Source: CAZRCG01 sp964598565 (GTDB lineage Bacteria > Bdellovibrionota > UBA2394). Taken from it: a DNA stretch of 64,000 nucleotides. Location of the stretch: contig CAZRCG010000005.1 of NCBI GenBank assembly GCA_964598565.1, forward strand, positions 1 through 64,000, read 5' to 3'. Below the pieces are notes generated by a model. It was not told the origin of the DNA. It saw nothing but the letters and a program-made list of their open reading frames with translations, and made no database searches. Shown here piece by piece: positions 1 through 8,176 of the stretch (the first letter of the stretch is position 1; the number at the start of each line of letters is the position of its first letter). The position numbers were made by a program, and so were the translations under genes.

Positions 1-1050
1 TGAAAATAAACCAAAGAGGAACTTATGAACCCTCCAATCAAAGGGGGAAGGTCAGAGAGGCCCAAAAACGAATGGATGATTGATGAACGGCCTGAGATGC
101 GAATTATTTCAGACGATGTATGGGAAAAAGCCTGCCTTCGATGGAGGGCGATTCAAGGGACACATCCTAGGAAAACGGGTCAAAGGGGATTTTTTAGTGA
201 TCAGAAAAGTTATGTTAAGACAAACCCACCGCATCTCCTTTCGGGCTCCTTAGGTTGTGGCGTGTGTGGCGGGAGTATCAGTCTCGTAAGTGGAAAAGGT
301 GGCGGATACTATGGTTGTTTAAATGCTAGCCGAAAAAGTTGTTCTAACCACGTGCTGGTAAATAGAAAGCGCATTGAAAAACATTTTATTAAGGCTTTAT
401 ACGAAAAGGTACTAAAGGTCGAAACGGTTAAAATTGTTTTGGATAAAACCGCTCAAAAAGTAAGAGAGCATTTCGCGCATGTTCCTGAGGAGATTCGGTT
501 AAAGAAAGTTGAACTTAATCAGACGGAAACTCGCATTCATCACCTGATTCAGTTTATTTCAGAAGGAAAGGCAATGAGTTCTGTATCGAGTATTGCGACA
601 GCTTTAGAGCAGGATGAAACAAAAGCTAAAATTCTGAAGGCAGATGTTGAAGTATTGGAAAGGGCGCAGCGTTCAGCATTTGAACCACCTCCAGTGGAAT
701 GGATTAAAAGTCAGTTATCGAAGCTCCATGAGCTTTTGCAAAAGCGTGTAGAAGCTTCAGCCTTGCTTGTACGAAAGTTGACTGGAAGGATCGTGCTGAC
801 TCCAAAAATCCCTGAGGTGGGCCGGCCTTACTGTCATGCTAAGTCTAAATTGAAATCTTTTGCGCTTTTAGATGATCCTGATGAGCCATCGGGCTCTGGT
901 TCGAATTCATTGCAATGGTGGAGGCGGTGGGAGTCGAACCCACGTCCGAAAGTTTTTGTCTTACCCATCTTCATGTTTAGCTTTTCCTTTAATTTAAATG
1001 AGGAAAGCTCCGAAAAGCGGGATAATTCCTCATCGAGCCTCAGATATTAA
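1..1050 (+). pseudogene. Large serine recombinase, C-terminal part, probably frameshifted and reading into ssrA
   Basis: The readable frame starts at an ATG at 25 and gives 341 residues. It begins inside the Recombinase domain (RPKNEWMIDERPEMRIISDD is the usual entry motif). A zinc ribbon follows near residues 72-108 (CGVCGG, then two more Cys), then a coiled-coil-like helical tail. The N-terminal resolvase domain with the catalytic Ser is absent. Stop codons at 1-3 and 7-9 close this frame upstream. The neighbouring frame starting at base 2 reads ENKPKRNL and then stops; joined to GGRSERPKNEW it resembles the usual WNK.KRN..T..R.RPK.EW family stretch, so a frameshift near bases 20-30 is likely. 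From base 916 the frame translates the antisense of the tmRNA 3' end (WWRRWESNPRP), so the last 45 residues are not recombinase sequence proper. The earlier part lies outside the window. Confidence 0.75.
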
Positions 1051-1268
1051 GACTCATCTCACACTAGAGACGCTGCGAGAGAGAATCCCTGCTTTTTTGA
1101 CATTGTGAAATCTCAGCAGGAGTCGGACTTCATCAACGGGCTACAACTTAGGCAGCCAACGCGAAGTTAGATTCGTCGTTTATGTTTTTGCCAGCAGGGT
1201 TACGAGACCACTGACACCTCGACATGCAGAATAAGACGCCAGCCATCCGTCGAAACCGTGACGCCCCC
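916..1268 (-). ncRNA. ssrA: Transfer-messenger RNA (tmRNA)
   Basis: On the minus strand the RNA starts GGGGGCGTCACGGTTTCGAC and ends with a T-arm, acceptor strand and encoded CCA (bases 916-918). The 5' GGGGGCG pairs with 3' CGCCTCC with one G-U pair, giving the seven-pair acceptor stem. The tag frame at 1183-1148 reads NDESNFALAA followed by TAA, a normal proteolysis tag ending in ALAA. The codon aligned with the usual resume codon is ATA, where GCA or another Ala/Gly codon is usual. Length is about 353 nt, normal for a one-piece tmRNA. The 3' end abuts the recombinase gene, so ssrA is probably the integration target. Confidence 0.95.
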
Positions 1269-1281
1269 TTCTAATCGAATC

Positions 1282-1310
1282 ATTATTGACCCTTTGGCCC
1301 AGCTTTTCAA
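1282..1310 (-). promoter_or_regulatory. Sigma-70-type promoter of ssrA
   Basis: On the minus strand TTGAAA (1310-1305) and AATAAT (1287-1282) are 17 bp apart. They lie 13 bp upstream of the mature tmRNA 5' end, leaving room for a short 5' leader to be removed by RNase P. Called by eye from spacing and consensus match. Confidence 0.55.
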
Positions 1311-1320
1311 CAATGATGGT

Positions 1321-1812
1321 ATGGATATCGAACTTCGCAATAACGATGGCGTTCATGCTGGGGCAGCGAGCTCCTACACGCCTCATCCCCCTTCTGCTTG
1401 GGGGAATTCACATGCCCGCCGCGTTCTCCTGGGTTTTAGGCTCTTTCTCGCTCTAAGTGCCCTGTTGGCGCTCACGAGTTGTCGCTCGGGTGGCCACTGG
1501 CAGCACTATCGTATATCGGCGTTTGAGGAGGCGAGGGAGCGAAATATGACGATTGTACTGCATTTTCATGACGATAATCATCCCATCAGCAGTCAACAAA
1601 AGAACGAGCTCGAGAAGGTGATTCAAGACCCTAAGTTCAAAGCTATTGGGGCCTACCGGGTGCGCCATAAGAGTGAAAAAGCTCTTGAAGCTTTTGTTCG
1701 AGTGTCGGCACCCGCCACCCTCGTCGTTTACAAGGGCACCGAGGAGCGAGGTCGCACGACAGGAGAGATAAGCGCCGCTCGACTAAAGAAACTTTTAGAA
1801 TTGGGTTTGTAG
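1321..1812 (+). CDS. Lipoprotein with thioredoxin-like fold, no CxxC
   Basis: Residues about 29-54 (counted from the ATG at 1321) form a signal segment, RRVLLGFRLFLALSALLALT, ending in the lipobox LTSC. The mature part has the pattern of thioredoxin-like lipoproteins: an early strand (MTIVLHFHDD), then APATLVVYKGTEERGRTTGE, matching the cis-Pro strand and final hairpin. The CxxC position reads DDNHPIS, so it is not a redox-active thiol protein. The start is uncertain. An ATG at 1258 would overlap the tmRNA 5' end and its promoter, so 1321 is preferred, but the long N-terminus before the signal peptide is odd and no clear ribosome binding site is seen. Function unknown. Confidence 0.55.
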   Translation: MDIELRNNDGVHAGAASSYTPHPPSAWGNSHARRVLLGFRLFLALSALLALTSCRSGGHWQHYRISAFEEARERNMTIVLHFHDDNHPISSQQKNELEKVIQDPKFKAIGAYRVRHKSEKALEAFVRVSAPATLVVYKGTEERGRTTGEISAARLKKLLELGL

Positions 1813-1984
1813 ACCCTAGTACTCCGTGACACAAATCACATCTTTTAAAGCCCATCCGAAAAGTGGATATCTATTGCGGCTGGCTGCAAAGGTCGCCAGC
1901 ATCGTTCTTAAAACAGTTCATTTTTCGGAAAACAACTAATTTCGTTTTGTGCAAAGCAGTCGTTTTAGTTTTAGATAACCAAAG

Positions 1985-4207
1985 ATGTTAATTATTCTGA
2001 TAGGCCTGCTGACTCTTGCAGCGACTTCAACCTTGTTTCATGCCCAGCCGTTTTTTAGAAAAGCGTTCTTACCTGCCGCATTAGGCGCGCTTGCACTTTT
2101 TGCGACTGTTGAGGTTCCGAGTGCTTTTGAACTGGCTTGGCTCGAGAAGCTTGGCGTTTCAATTTCTCTCTACGTCGACGGGCTCGCCTATTTATTTCTG
2201 TTGATGATTTTATGGATTGGAGCCGGCATTCTATTTTTTGCGGGCCACTACTTTTCAAAGAGTGAGCCGCTGCAAAGCTTTTATCCTAAAATTCTGCTGT
2301 TTTGCTTTGCCATGGTCGGCATTGTGACGTCAGACGATCTCATCGTTCTTTTTTTATTTTGGGAACTCACAAGCTTCACGTCTTATTTACTGATTGGCTT
2401 CGACTCGTCCCAACTTAAGGCTCGCAAGGCAGCTCTTCAAGCTTTTCTGGTGACGGGGGCCGGCGGTCTGGCCTTGCTGGCGTCGTTTTTAATTTTAGGT
2501 AATGCCGCTCAGAGCTACTCGTTTGTGGATATTTTGGCACAGCGAGATCTTCTTTTGCAGGACCCCTTAATATTGCCGGCGTTTATACTTTTGCTTCTCG
2601 GTGCCTTTACAAAATCAGCACAGGTTCCATTTCACTTCTGGCTACCGGGAGCCATGACCGCCCCGGCTCCTGTTAGCGCTTATCTTCACTCAGCGACCAT
2701 GGTGAAAGCGGGCGTTTTCATTCTGGCCAAGTTTCATCCACTTTTTTCATTTCTTCCCGAATGGTCTGCAGTACTCGCGACTTTCGGTTTGGCCACATTC
2801 TTGTGGGGTCTTGTTCGCTGTCATTCAAAGCAGGAGTTGAAGTCCATTTTTGCCTATTCTACTGTGTCTTCCTTGGGGCTGATGGTCTTTTTGCTTTCGT
2901 TTTCTACTCCAACAGCACTGGATGCATTTTTAATTTTTATAGTGGCCCATGCTGCCTACAAAGCGTCGTTATTTATGTTGGTGGGCTGCGTTCAAAAAGA
3001 ATGGTCGGCTTCAAGTATAGAAGAAATGCCCGCGTTCAAACTTTGGCCACCCTCTTTCAAAGCCGCCTGGGGCATGGCAGTTTTATCGATGATCGGTATG
3101 CTGCCCTTTGCGGGTTTTTTGGCGAAAGAACTTATTTTAGAAAGTCTTTTGACACGATCTTTGGGTCTGATTCTGATGGGCATCGTTGGTTTATCTCTCG
3201 GGGCTTGGCTCGTCTTTCGACTTTTGTTCGTCTTTAAGGTGAAGAAAGATGACTCAAAACCGTGGGCCATGAAATCAAAGCTTCTCATTCCCGCTATGGG
3301 TCTTGGCCTCTTCTCCCTCTACTTCGGCCTAAACACTAATCACTTTCGTATAGCACTGATCGACCCTGCCTATCGCGCTATTGCTGGCATCGAACGATAT
3401 TCGGACTTCGCTCTGTGGCACGGAGTAAACTCGGCGCTTATTTTGAGCCTCTTGACGTTAAGCATCGGCTTTTTGTTTACGTTTTGGTGGCCGAGGGGTC
3501 TTTCGAAGAACTGGCTATCGGGTATTTCTGCAGAGGCCGTGTTTCAACGCTCATTAGATCTATTAATCCGAGGTGCCCAGCGGATGATGAAGTTCGTTCA
3601 GCCACAGTCAGTGACGGCAAGCACCGTATGGGTGGTCTCGATATTTGTATTGGTTTGTCCGTTCTATGTGCCCTGGCCTGAAATCCATTGGAATTTGCAA
3701 TTTCTCGGATGGGATATTTTATCCGTAACCGTATTTTTTCTTGGCGCCGTTTTTTTGAGCTTTGTCTCAAAAAGTCGCCTCGCTGCCATCTTAGCTCTAG
3801 GCGGTATCGGCTATGCCATTGCTCTTTGGTTCGCTCTCTTTTCTGGGCCTGATTTAGCCGCCACTCAGTTTGCCGTAGAAAGTTTGAGCGCTGTGATTTT
3901 TGCCCTCATTGTGGCACGTCTGTCAAAGAATCACTTCTCTGAGAAAATCCCGACCATGCCCCGTTTTCTAATCAGTCTGGGGGGTGGCCTGATCGCTTTT
4001 GCAACAGCTTCGCTTATGACAAGCGGGCCTTCAGAGACCGTGGCCGATTTTTATAAAGAGAATTCTTTAGCCCATGCACACGGCAGAAATGTTGTGAATG
4101 TGATTCTTGTGGATTTTAGAGCCTTAGATACATGGGGAGAAATAACCGTGTTGGCCATTGCCGCCCTTGCAGTGGCGGCCTTGCTAAAGAGAGGCGTCAC
4201 TCAATGA
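1985..4207 (+). CDS. mrpA: Na+/H+ antiporter subunit A
   Basis: A 740-residue polytopic protein of the NuoL/MrpA family, the largest subunit of the Mrp (Mnh/Sha) cation-proton antiporter in the inner membrane. The core proton-channel segment with LHSATMVKAG lies near residues 234-243, and the broken-helix lysine is in FLAKELILESLL. The C-terminus carries the MrpA-specific DUF4040 part (AVESLSAVIFALIVARL) and the motif NVVNVILVDFRALDTWGE near residue 703, which separates MrpA from true NuoL. It is the first gene of a seven-gene operon, and the stop overlaps the mrpB start as ATGA. No strong ribosome binding site is seen before the ATG. Confidence 0.95.
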   Translation: MLIILIGLLTLAATSTLFHAQPFFRKAFLPAALGALALFATVEVPSAFELAWLEKLGVSISLYVDGLAYLFLLMILWIGAGILFFAGHYFSKSEPLQSFYPKILLFCFAMVGIVTSDDLIVLFLFWELTSFTSYLLIGFDSSQLKARKAALQAFLVTGAGGLALLASFLILGNAAQSYSFVDILAQRDLLLQDPLILPAFILLLLGAFTKSAQVPFHFWLPGAMTAPAPVSAYLHSATMVKAGVFILAKFHPLFSFLPEWSAVLATFGLATFLWGLVRCHSKQELKSIFAYSTVSSLGLMVFLLSFSTPTALDAFLIFIVAHAAYKASLFMLVGCVQKEWSASSIEEMPAFKLWPPSFKAAWGMAVLSMIGMLPFAGFLAKELILESLLTRSLGLILMGIVGLSLGAWLVFRLLFVFKVKKDDSKPWAMKSKLLIPAMGLGLFSLYFGLNTNHFRIALIDPAYRAIAGIERYSDFALWHGVNSALILSLLTLSIGFLFTFWWPRGLSKNWLSGISAEAVFQRSLDLLIRGAQRMMKFVQPQSVTASTVWVVSIFVLVCPFYVPWPEIHWNLQFLGWDILSVTVFFLGAVFLSFVSKSRLAAILALGGIGYAIALWFALFSGPDLAATQFAVESLSAVIFALIVARLSKNHFSEKIPTMPRFLISLGGGLIAFATASLMTSGPSETVADFYKENSLAHAHGRNVVNVILVDFRALDTWGEITVLAIAALAVAALLKRGVTQ

Positions 4208-4635
4208 CTTCCGTTATTTTTAGACGCTCCACCGTTCTGTCATCGCTGCTGCTGTTTCACTTTTCGTTGATCTTTTTTTGGAGAGGCCATCATTTACCCG
4301 GGGGCGGATTCATTGGCGGGCTCTTAGCATCGGGAGCTGCGGCTCTGATTGTTATGGCCTATAGTGGCAGCACCCTAAGAAGAATTTTGATATTTTCTCC
4401 TATAGTCTGGCTTTGTATAGGTCTCTTGGTAGCAGCTACCGCGGGGATGATGGGCTTCATCATGCGCCTCACATTTTTCGAAGGGCTGTGGACGGATGCT
4501 TTTCAGCCTTTGGGTCTCGACCTTATTGGCACCCCCGTGCTTTTCGACTTTGGCGTCTACCTCGTCGTCGTTTCGATGTTTTGTGCTGTGCTGCTGGCGC
4601 TCGAAGAATTTATTCACGATAAGGAGCCCTCATGA
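4204..4635 (+). CDS. mrpB: Na+/H+ antiporter subunit B
   Basis: 143 residues, four predicted membrane helices, with the family motif LPGGGFIGGLLASGAA near residues 32-47. The start at 4204 overlaps the mrpA stop by 4 bp (ATGA). An upstream ATG at 4132 in the same frame would lie wholly inside mrpA and is not used. MnhB-domain proteins are obligatory membrane subunits of the Mrp complex. Confidence 0.93.
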   Translation: MTSVIFRRSTVLSSLLLFHFSLIFFWRGHHLPGGGFIGGLLASGAAALIVMAYSGSTLRRILIFSPIVWLCIGLLVAATAGMMGFIMRLTFFEGLWTDAFQPLGLDLIGTPVLFDFGVYLVVVSMFCAVLLALEEFIHDKEPS

Positions 4636-4937
4636 CCACGTGGAGCGCAGTCTTTTTTTCGATCTTAGTCGGCGTAGGTCTTTATCACGTTATGGGAGAC
4701 ACGGTGGTAAAGAAGGTACTGGGTCTCGCCTTTCTATCACATGCCAGCCTTCTATTATTGCTCATGTCAGGTGGCCTAAAGCGCTCGGCTGACCCGATTA
4801 TGAGTCATACGGAATCGCTCTTGCCCGCCAGCTCTGCAGACCCCCTGCCCCAAGCGTTGATTTTAACAGCGATCGTCATTGGCTTAGGCCTGCAGATATT
4901 TCTTCTCGCCATTTTATGGAAAGGCCGTCAGGAATGA
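4632..4937 (+). CDS. mrpC: Na+/H+ antiporter subunit C (NuoK-like)
   Basis: A 101-residue protein with three predicted membrane helices, homologous to NuoK. The conserved DPLPQALILTAIVIGLG segment sits near residues 69-85, the standard MrpC signature. It overlaps mrpB by 4 bp (ATGA) and is followed immediately by mrpD, so translation is probably coupled. Confidence 0.93.
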   Translation: MTTWSAVFFSILVGVGLYHVMGDTVVKKVLGLAFLSHASLLLLLMSGGLKRSADPIMSHTESLLPASSADPLPQALILTAIVIGLGLQIFLLAILWKGRQE

Positions 4938-6445
4938 TGCCGCTCTGGATATCGTTAGAACTAGTACTGCCTTTTTTGACGGCCATCATGTGTCTGCTGT
5001 TCATGAGATACTCTCGTATCCAAACCGTCATCTCCTTTTTAGGGGCCTTATCTCTCTCGGCGGTTGCTGCTTTTTTTGTAACTCAGACATGGGATTCTTC
5101 GGCCTTCTCTCTTGAAGTTGGCAATTGGCCAGCTCCCTTTGGCATTGTCTTGGCGATCGATGGACTATCGGCCGCCATGCTGAGCGTAACGGCGCTGTTA
5201 CTTGTTGCCACTCTTTTGCTCAACAAGTCGTTTGCGAAAGACAAAGACCGAGAGTTCTTTCATCCGCTGATGCATTTTTTAGTGCTGGGTCTCAACGGCG
5301 CTTTCATCACGGCCGATATTTTTAACCTCTACGTTTGGTTTGAAGTTCTTTTACTGTCGTCGTTTGCTCTTTTGAGTATGGGGCTTGGATTTAGGGAATC
5401 GCTTCGGACCCGTGGACTAACCTCTTACGTCGTACTCAATATTGTCGGCTCACTGTTTTTTCTCTTTGGCATTGCGATGATTTATCACGAATGGGGGACG
5501 CTAAACTTGGCTCATCTCGCAGAGAAATTTCAGCAGCAGACGATGACGGCTTCACAGCACTATGCCGGCCTCTTTTTGTTAGGAGCTTTTGTTATGAAGG
5601 CGGGCCTCATTCCCTTTCATATCTGGCTCTTACCAACCTATCCTTTGGCGCATCCGGTTGTTGCGGCATTTTTCTCAGGTCTTGTGACCAAAGTAGGCCT
5701 CTATGCCATTTTACGTTTTTTTGTCGACGCAGGCGGTGGTGCGTTTTCTGTCACGGGCACGCCTCTTTGGATTGTCGCGATAGTCTCGATGGTCGTTGGC
5801 GTGTTAGGGGCTGCTAGCCAAATGTCGATGCGAAATATTCTTTCGTTTCATATCGTCTCGCAGGTTGGCTATATCGCGTGGGGCTTATCGATGGGTACGC
5901 AAGCAGCCGTTGCCGCCTCTATATTTTATTTGATTCACCATATGATCGTGAAAGGCAATTTGTTCTTCGTCGCCGCTGCTCTTCAGAGACTCAACGGCAC
6001 AGAAGATTTAACGCGACTGGGGGGACTGTCAAAATTGAAGCCGTTTTTGGCCATCTTGTTTTTAGTGCCGGCGCTCTCGCTTGCAGGGCTACCACCCTTC
6101 AGCGGTTTCTGGGCAAAATTTCTTCTTCTTCGAGAGAGTCTTTTGATGGGCCACTGGTTTTCATCAGCAATTGCGTTGGCAGTAAGTCTGCTGACTGCTT
6201 TTTCTATGCTAAAAATTTGGACGGAAGTTTTTTGGAAAGAGGCGCCAAAAACAGCAGCAACTATAAATATATCTGCTAGATCTCTGGCCGTACTGTATGC
6301 GCCGCTCATATTGTTAAGCTTAGCAACCTTAATAATAAGCTTATATCCAGGACCCATCATCGATTTTTGCTTTCGAATGGCAGACGTTTTTTTTGGCACT
6401 GGTCCCTATGGCCACGGTCTGCCACCGGGAGGAAGCTCCTCATGA
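4934..6445 (+). CDS. mrpD: Na+/H+ antiporter subunit D (NuoN/NuoM-like)
   Basis: A proton-channel subunit with about 14 membrane helices and 503 residues. The core includes FVMKAGLIPFHIWLLPTYPL (channel lysine and histidine) and later LAGLPPFSGFWAKFLL. The ATG at 4934 is preferred over one at 4916 because it overlaps the mrpC stop as ATGA and has CAGGA just upstream. The C-terminus overlaps mrpE by 4 bp. Confidence 0.93.
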   Translation: MMPLWISLELVLPFLTAIMCLLFMRYSRIQTVISFLGALSLSAVAAFFVTQTWDSSAFSLEVGNWPAPFGIVLAIDGLSAAMLSVTALLLVATLLLNKSFAKDKDREFFHPLMHFLVLGLNGAFITADIFNLYVWFEVLLLSSFALLSMGLGFRESLRTRGLTSYVVLNIVGSLFFLFGIAMIYHEWGTLNLAHLAEKFQQQTMTASQHYAGLFLLGAFVMKAGLIPFHIWLLPTYPLAHPVVAAFFSGLVTKVGLYAILRFFVDAGGGAFSVTGTPLWIVAIVSMVVGVLGAASQMSMRNILSFHIVSQVGYIAWGLSMGTQAAVAASIFYLIHHMIVKGNLFFVAAALQRLNGTEDLTRLGGLSKLKPFLAILFLVPALSLAGLPPFSGFWAKFLLLRESLLMGHWFSSAIALAVSLLTAFSMLKIWTEVFWKEAPKTAATINISARSLAVLYAPLILLSLATLIISLYPGPIIDFCFRMADVFFGTGPYGHGLPPGGSSS

Positions 6446-6798
6446 TACGGCTTTTTTTTGCGATGGAACTTTTCATTATCTTTATTAAGGAAGTGGTCGT
6501 CGCAAACCTTCAGGTGGCTTGGCTAGTGTTTCAGCCCACGAAAAACCTTCGTCCCGCACTTTTTAAACTACCACTTCAGTTGAAAAGTGAGTGGGGAATT
6601 ACCTGCCTTGCTCACATGATTACTCTCACACCCGGAACCATCACCATTTCAATGGCCAAGGACAAATCGGCACTCTATGTTCATGTATTACACAGCCAAG
6701 ATATCGCGGAGACTCGCCAATCGATTAAAACTATTTTCGAACGCCGGCTGATTCGCCTTTTTGATAGAACGAATACTCGAGCAGGAGGTTCGGCATGA
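6442..6798 (+). CDS. mrpE: Na+/H+ antiporter subunit E
   Basis: 118 residues with an N-terminal hydrophobic hairpin (MIRLFFAMELFIIFIKEVV). It is followed by the MrpE hallmark: LAHMITLTPGTITISMAKD, then LYVHVLH near residue 82. The start at 6442 overlaps the mrpD stop as ATGA and has GGAGGAAG upstream. MrpE is less conserved than the other subunits, and operon position supports the call. Confidence 0.92.
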   Translation: MIRLFFAMELFIIFIKEVVVANLQVAWLVFQPTKNLRPALFKLPLQLKSEWGITCLAHMITLTPGTITISMAKDKSALYVHVLHSQDIAETRQSIKTIFERRLIRLFDRTNTRAGGSA

Positions 6799-7064
6799 CA
6801 CTTATCGACGTAGCACTCATTCTCTTCTGTCTCTTTATAATAGCTCCCGCTGTTCAACTGGTGAGAGGACCCAGCGGCATTGATCGACTTCTTGCTTTTG
6901 AGCTCTTGGTGCCCATTGTCGTTGGCGTGATATCCTGTCTTTCACTATCGGGCAGACTCTCCTTCGGAGTAGATCTTTTAATTCTTTTACTTCTGGTGGC
7001 TTTTCTCGGCTCGATTGCTTTTGCCTGGTATCTACAAAGAGCCAAAGGAGACTCGGCATGGTAA
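6795..7064 (+). CDS. mrpF: Na+/H+ antiporter subunit F
   Basis: 89 residues with three predicted helices and the family sequence VRGPSGIDRLLAFELL near residues 24-39. It overlaps mrpE by 4 bp and mrpG by 7 bp. AGGAGG lies just upstream of the ATG. Confidence 0.92.
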   Translation: MTLIDVALILFCLFIIAPAVQLVRGPSGIDRLLAFELLVPIVVGVISCLSLSGRLSFGVDLLILLLLVAFLGSIAFAWYLQRAKGDSAW

Positions 7065-7384
7065 CACTATTTCAAAGCATTTTACTTTTGCTAGCGGCTC
7101 TCTTCATGGGTATCGCCTGCATCGGGCTATTTCGAATGCCTGATTTTTATACAAAAATGGCCGCTGTCTCGAAAGCCTCGACCCTCGGCCTGCTCCTTAT
7201 TTTGGCAGCGCATATGATCACGGCGCCATCCATCGAGAAGATCGTCCTGCTCAGTACGGCTCTATTCTTTGTTGCCATTACCTCCCCGCTGGCCACGCAT
7301 CTTCTGGGTCGTAATGCCTATCTGAAGGGAGTGAAATTGCATCCCCAAACTCAATGTGATGAGTGGAAAGGTAAAGATGGCTAA
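7058..7384 (+). CDS. mrpG: Na+/H+ antiporter subunit G
   Basis: 108 residues with three predicted helices. The signature IGLFRMPDFYTKMAAVSKAS is near residues 22-41 and SPLATHLLGRNAY near 76-88, both typical of MrpG/PhaG. Last gene of the operon. A small imperfect hairpin followed by seven T residues near 7467-7494 may end transcription. Confidence 0.93.
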   Translation: MVTLFQSILLLLAALFMGIACIGLFRMPDFYTKMAAVSKASTLGLLLILAAHMITAPSIEKIVLLSTALFFVAITSPLATHLLGRNAYLKGVKLHPQTQCDEWKGKDG

Positions 7385-7466
7385 GGAAATACAGAGCGAA
7401 CAAGGTAAGCTATAATGACTATTTGATGACTCCATTGAGAAGCCTCACAAAACTTTAAAGTCTATG

Positions 7467-7494
7467 GGCCTCTTCTTAGCCAATTTTTTTAGTG
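7467..7494 (+). terminator. Possible terminator of the mrp operon
   Basis: A short stem (TGGGC against GCCA with one bulge) around a loop CTCTTCTTA is followed by AA and seven T residues. The stem is only about four pairs, so this is a weak prediction. It also overlaps the end of the convergent toxin gene. Confidence 0.3.
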
Positions 7495-7818
7495 CAGCGT
7501 ATCCAAGGCTACCTGCAACGCAAAATCCAACTTCATCAACTGAAGTAGAGATAAAGTGCCGATAAAATGACGCAGATGATTTTTATCAATACTGACCAGC
7601 TCGTCACAAAAAACGGATGAAGGATGCTTGAGCCCTTGCTTTACTCCAACCTCAACCTGGGTTGAAAGCCCATCCGAGCGAGAATAAATAGGAGCGCATA
7701 TGACCGTAGAAAAGTTCGAATCAATAAGTGCCTGTCTACTTACCACGACAAAGGCTCTCTGATTCTTCGGGTCTCGCTTCGAACCCCTTTTGACCAAATA
7801 GATCTCTCCGCGTTTCAC
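7489..7818 (-). CDS. MazF/PemK-family toxin
   Basis: 109 residues starting MKRGEIYLVKRGSKRDPKNQRAFVVVSR, the N-terminal strand pattern of MazF/PemK mRNA endoribonucleases (RGEIYLV, then an R.FVVVS strand). FCDELVSIDKNHL follows, matching the conserved .D.i..i.k..L segment. It lies directly downstream of a ribbon-helix-helix gene and overlaps it by 4 bp, the normal antitoxin-toxin order. By family it would cleave single-stranded RNA; the substrate is not known. It is convergent to mrpG. Confidence 0.85.
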   Translation of the reverse strand: MKRGEIYLVKRGSKRDPKNQRAFVVVSRQALIDSNFSTVICAPIYSRSDGLSTQVEVGVKQGLKHPSSVFCDELVSIDKNHLRHFIGTLSLLQLMKLDFALQVALDTLH

Positions 7819-8045
7819 GACTTTCTCGGCTGATATTTCAGAGTGTCCAAAGCTTGCTTATTGAAGTCTTCCCCCAAAGAATTTAAAATCGCAAGATCTG
7901 AACGGTATCGAGTCTGAGCTCCCTGATTTTTGAAAAATAGCACAAGAGCTGCCTCAATTATTTGAGAACGGGCCGGCTTACTAGGAAGTTGATCAATTTT
8001 CTTGAGGAGTCGCTTATCAATGCTTACGGATGTTTTTGCTTTCAT
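7815..8045 (-). CDS. Ribbon-helix-helix antitoxin
   Basis: 76 residues. The N-terminus KTSVSIDKRLLKKIDQLPSK...RSQIIEAALVLFF matches a ribbon-helix-helix DNA-binding fold: a strand with alternating residues, then two helices. The C-terminal half is hydrophilic, as expected for a toxin-binding tail. The pair is preceded by a promoter containing an imperfect palindrome, fitting autorepression. It is isolated between the mrp operon and thrS, with no mobile genes beside it. Confidence 0.82.
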   Translation of the reverse strand: MKAKTSVSIDKRLLKKIDQLPSKPARSQIIEAALVLFFKNQGAQTRYRSDLAILNSLGEDFNKQALDTLKYQPRKS

Positions 8046-8063
8046 AGAAATCCAACAATAACT

Positions 8064-8101
8064 GGTAATACTAAAGTAATACCCATACCATCTAGTGTCA
8101 A
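8064..8101 (-). promoter_or_regulatory. Promoter and operator of the toxin-antitoxin operon
   Basis: On the minus strand TTGACA (8101-8096) and TACTTT (8078-8073) are 17 bp apart. The -10 lies inside an inverted repeat at 8064-8083, GGTATTACT..AGTATTACC, matching in 8 of 9 positions. A palindrome over the -10 next to an RHH antitoxin suggests autorepression; this is inference from position. Confidence 0.55.
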
Positions 8102-8176
8102 GTAGCTCCCCTTCTCAATAAAAATCTAAACACCATTCAAAAAGGGGTTTCCTCAGTCCCATCCACCTCACAAAGT

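Noticed and set aside
1180..1386. 68-codon frame on the minus strand over the tmRNA 5' half
   Set aside because: It overlaps the structured tmRNA and its promoter; the similarity is to RNA, not protein.
1453..1668. 71-codon minus-strand frame
   Set aside because: Antisense to the lipoprotein gene and lacks ribosome binding site and homology.
1880..1984. Possible promoter of the mrp operon (TTGTGC and TTAGAT)
   Set aside because: The match to consensus is poor and the spacing ambiguous; the region is A/T-rich enough to give such hits by chance.
2992..3288. Open frames on the minus strand across the mrp operon
   Set aside because: They lie wholly antisense to mrpA, have no family resemblance and mirror the codon pattern of the real gene.
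5125..5325. Alternative-frame openings inside mrpD and nuo genes
   Set aside because: These are shadows in hydrophobic, T-rich coding regions; no independent starts or homology.
8100..8176. Possible terminator downstream of thrS (GGG..CCC then five T)
   Set aside because: Only three base pairs in the stem; too weak to report.
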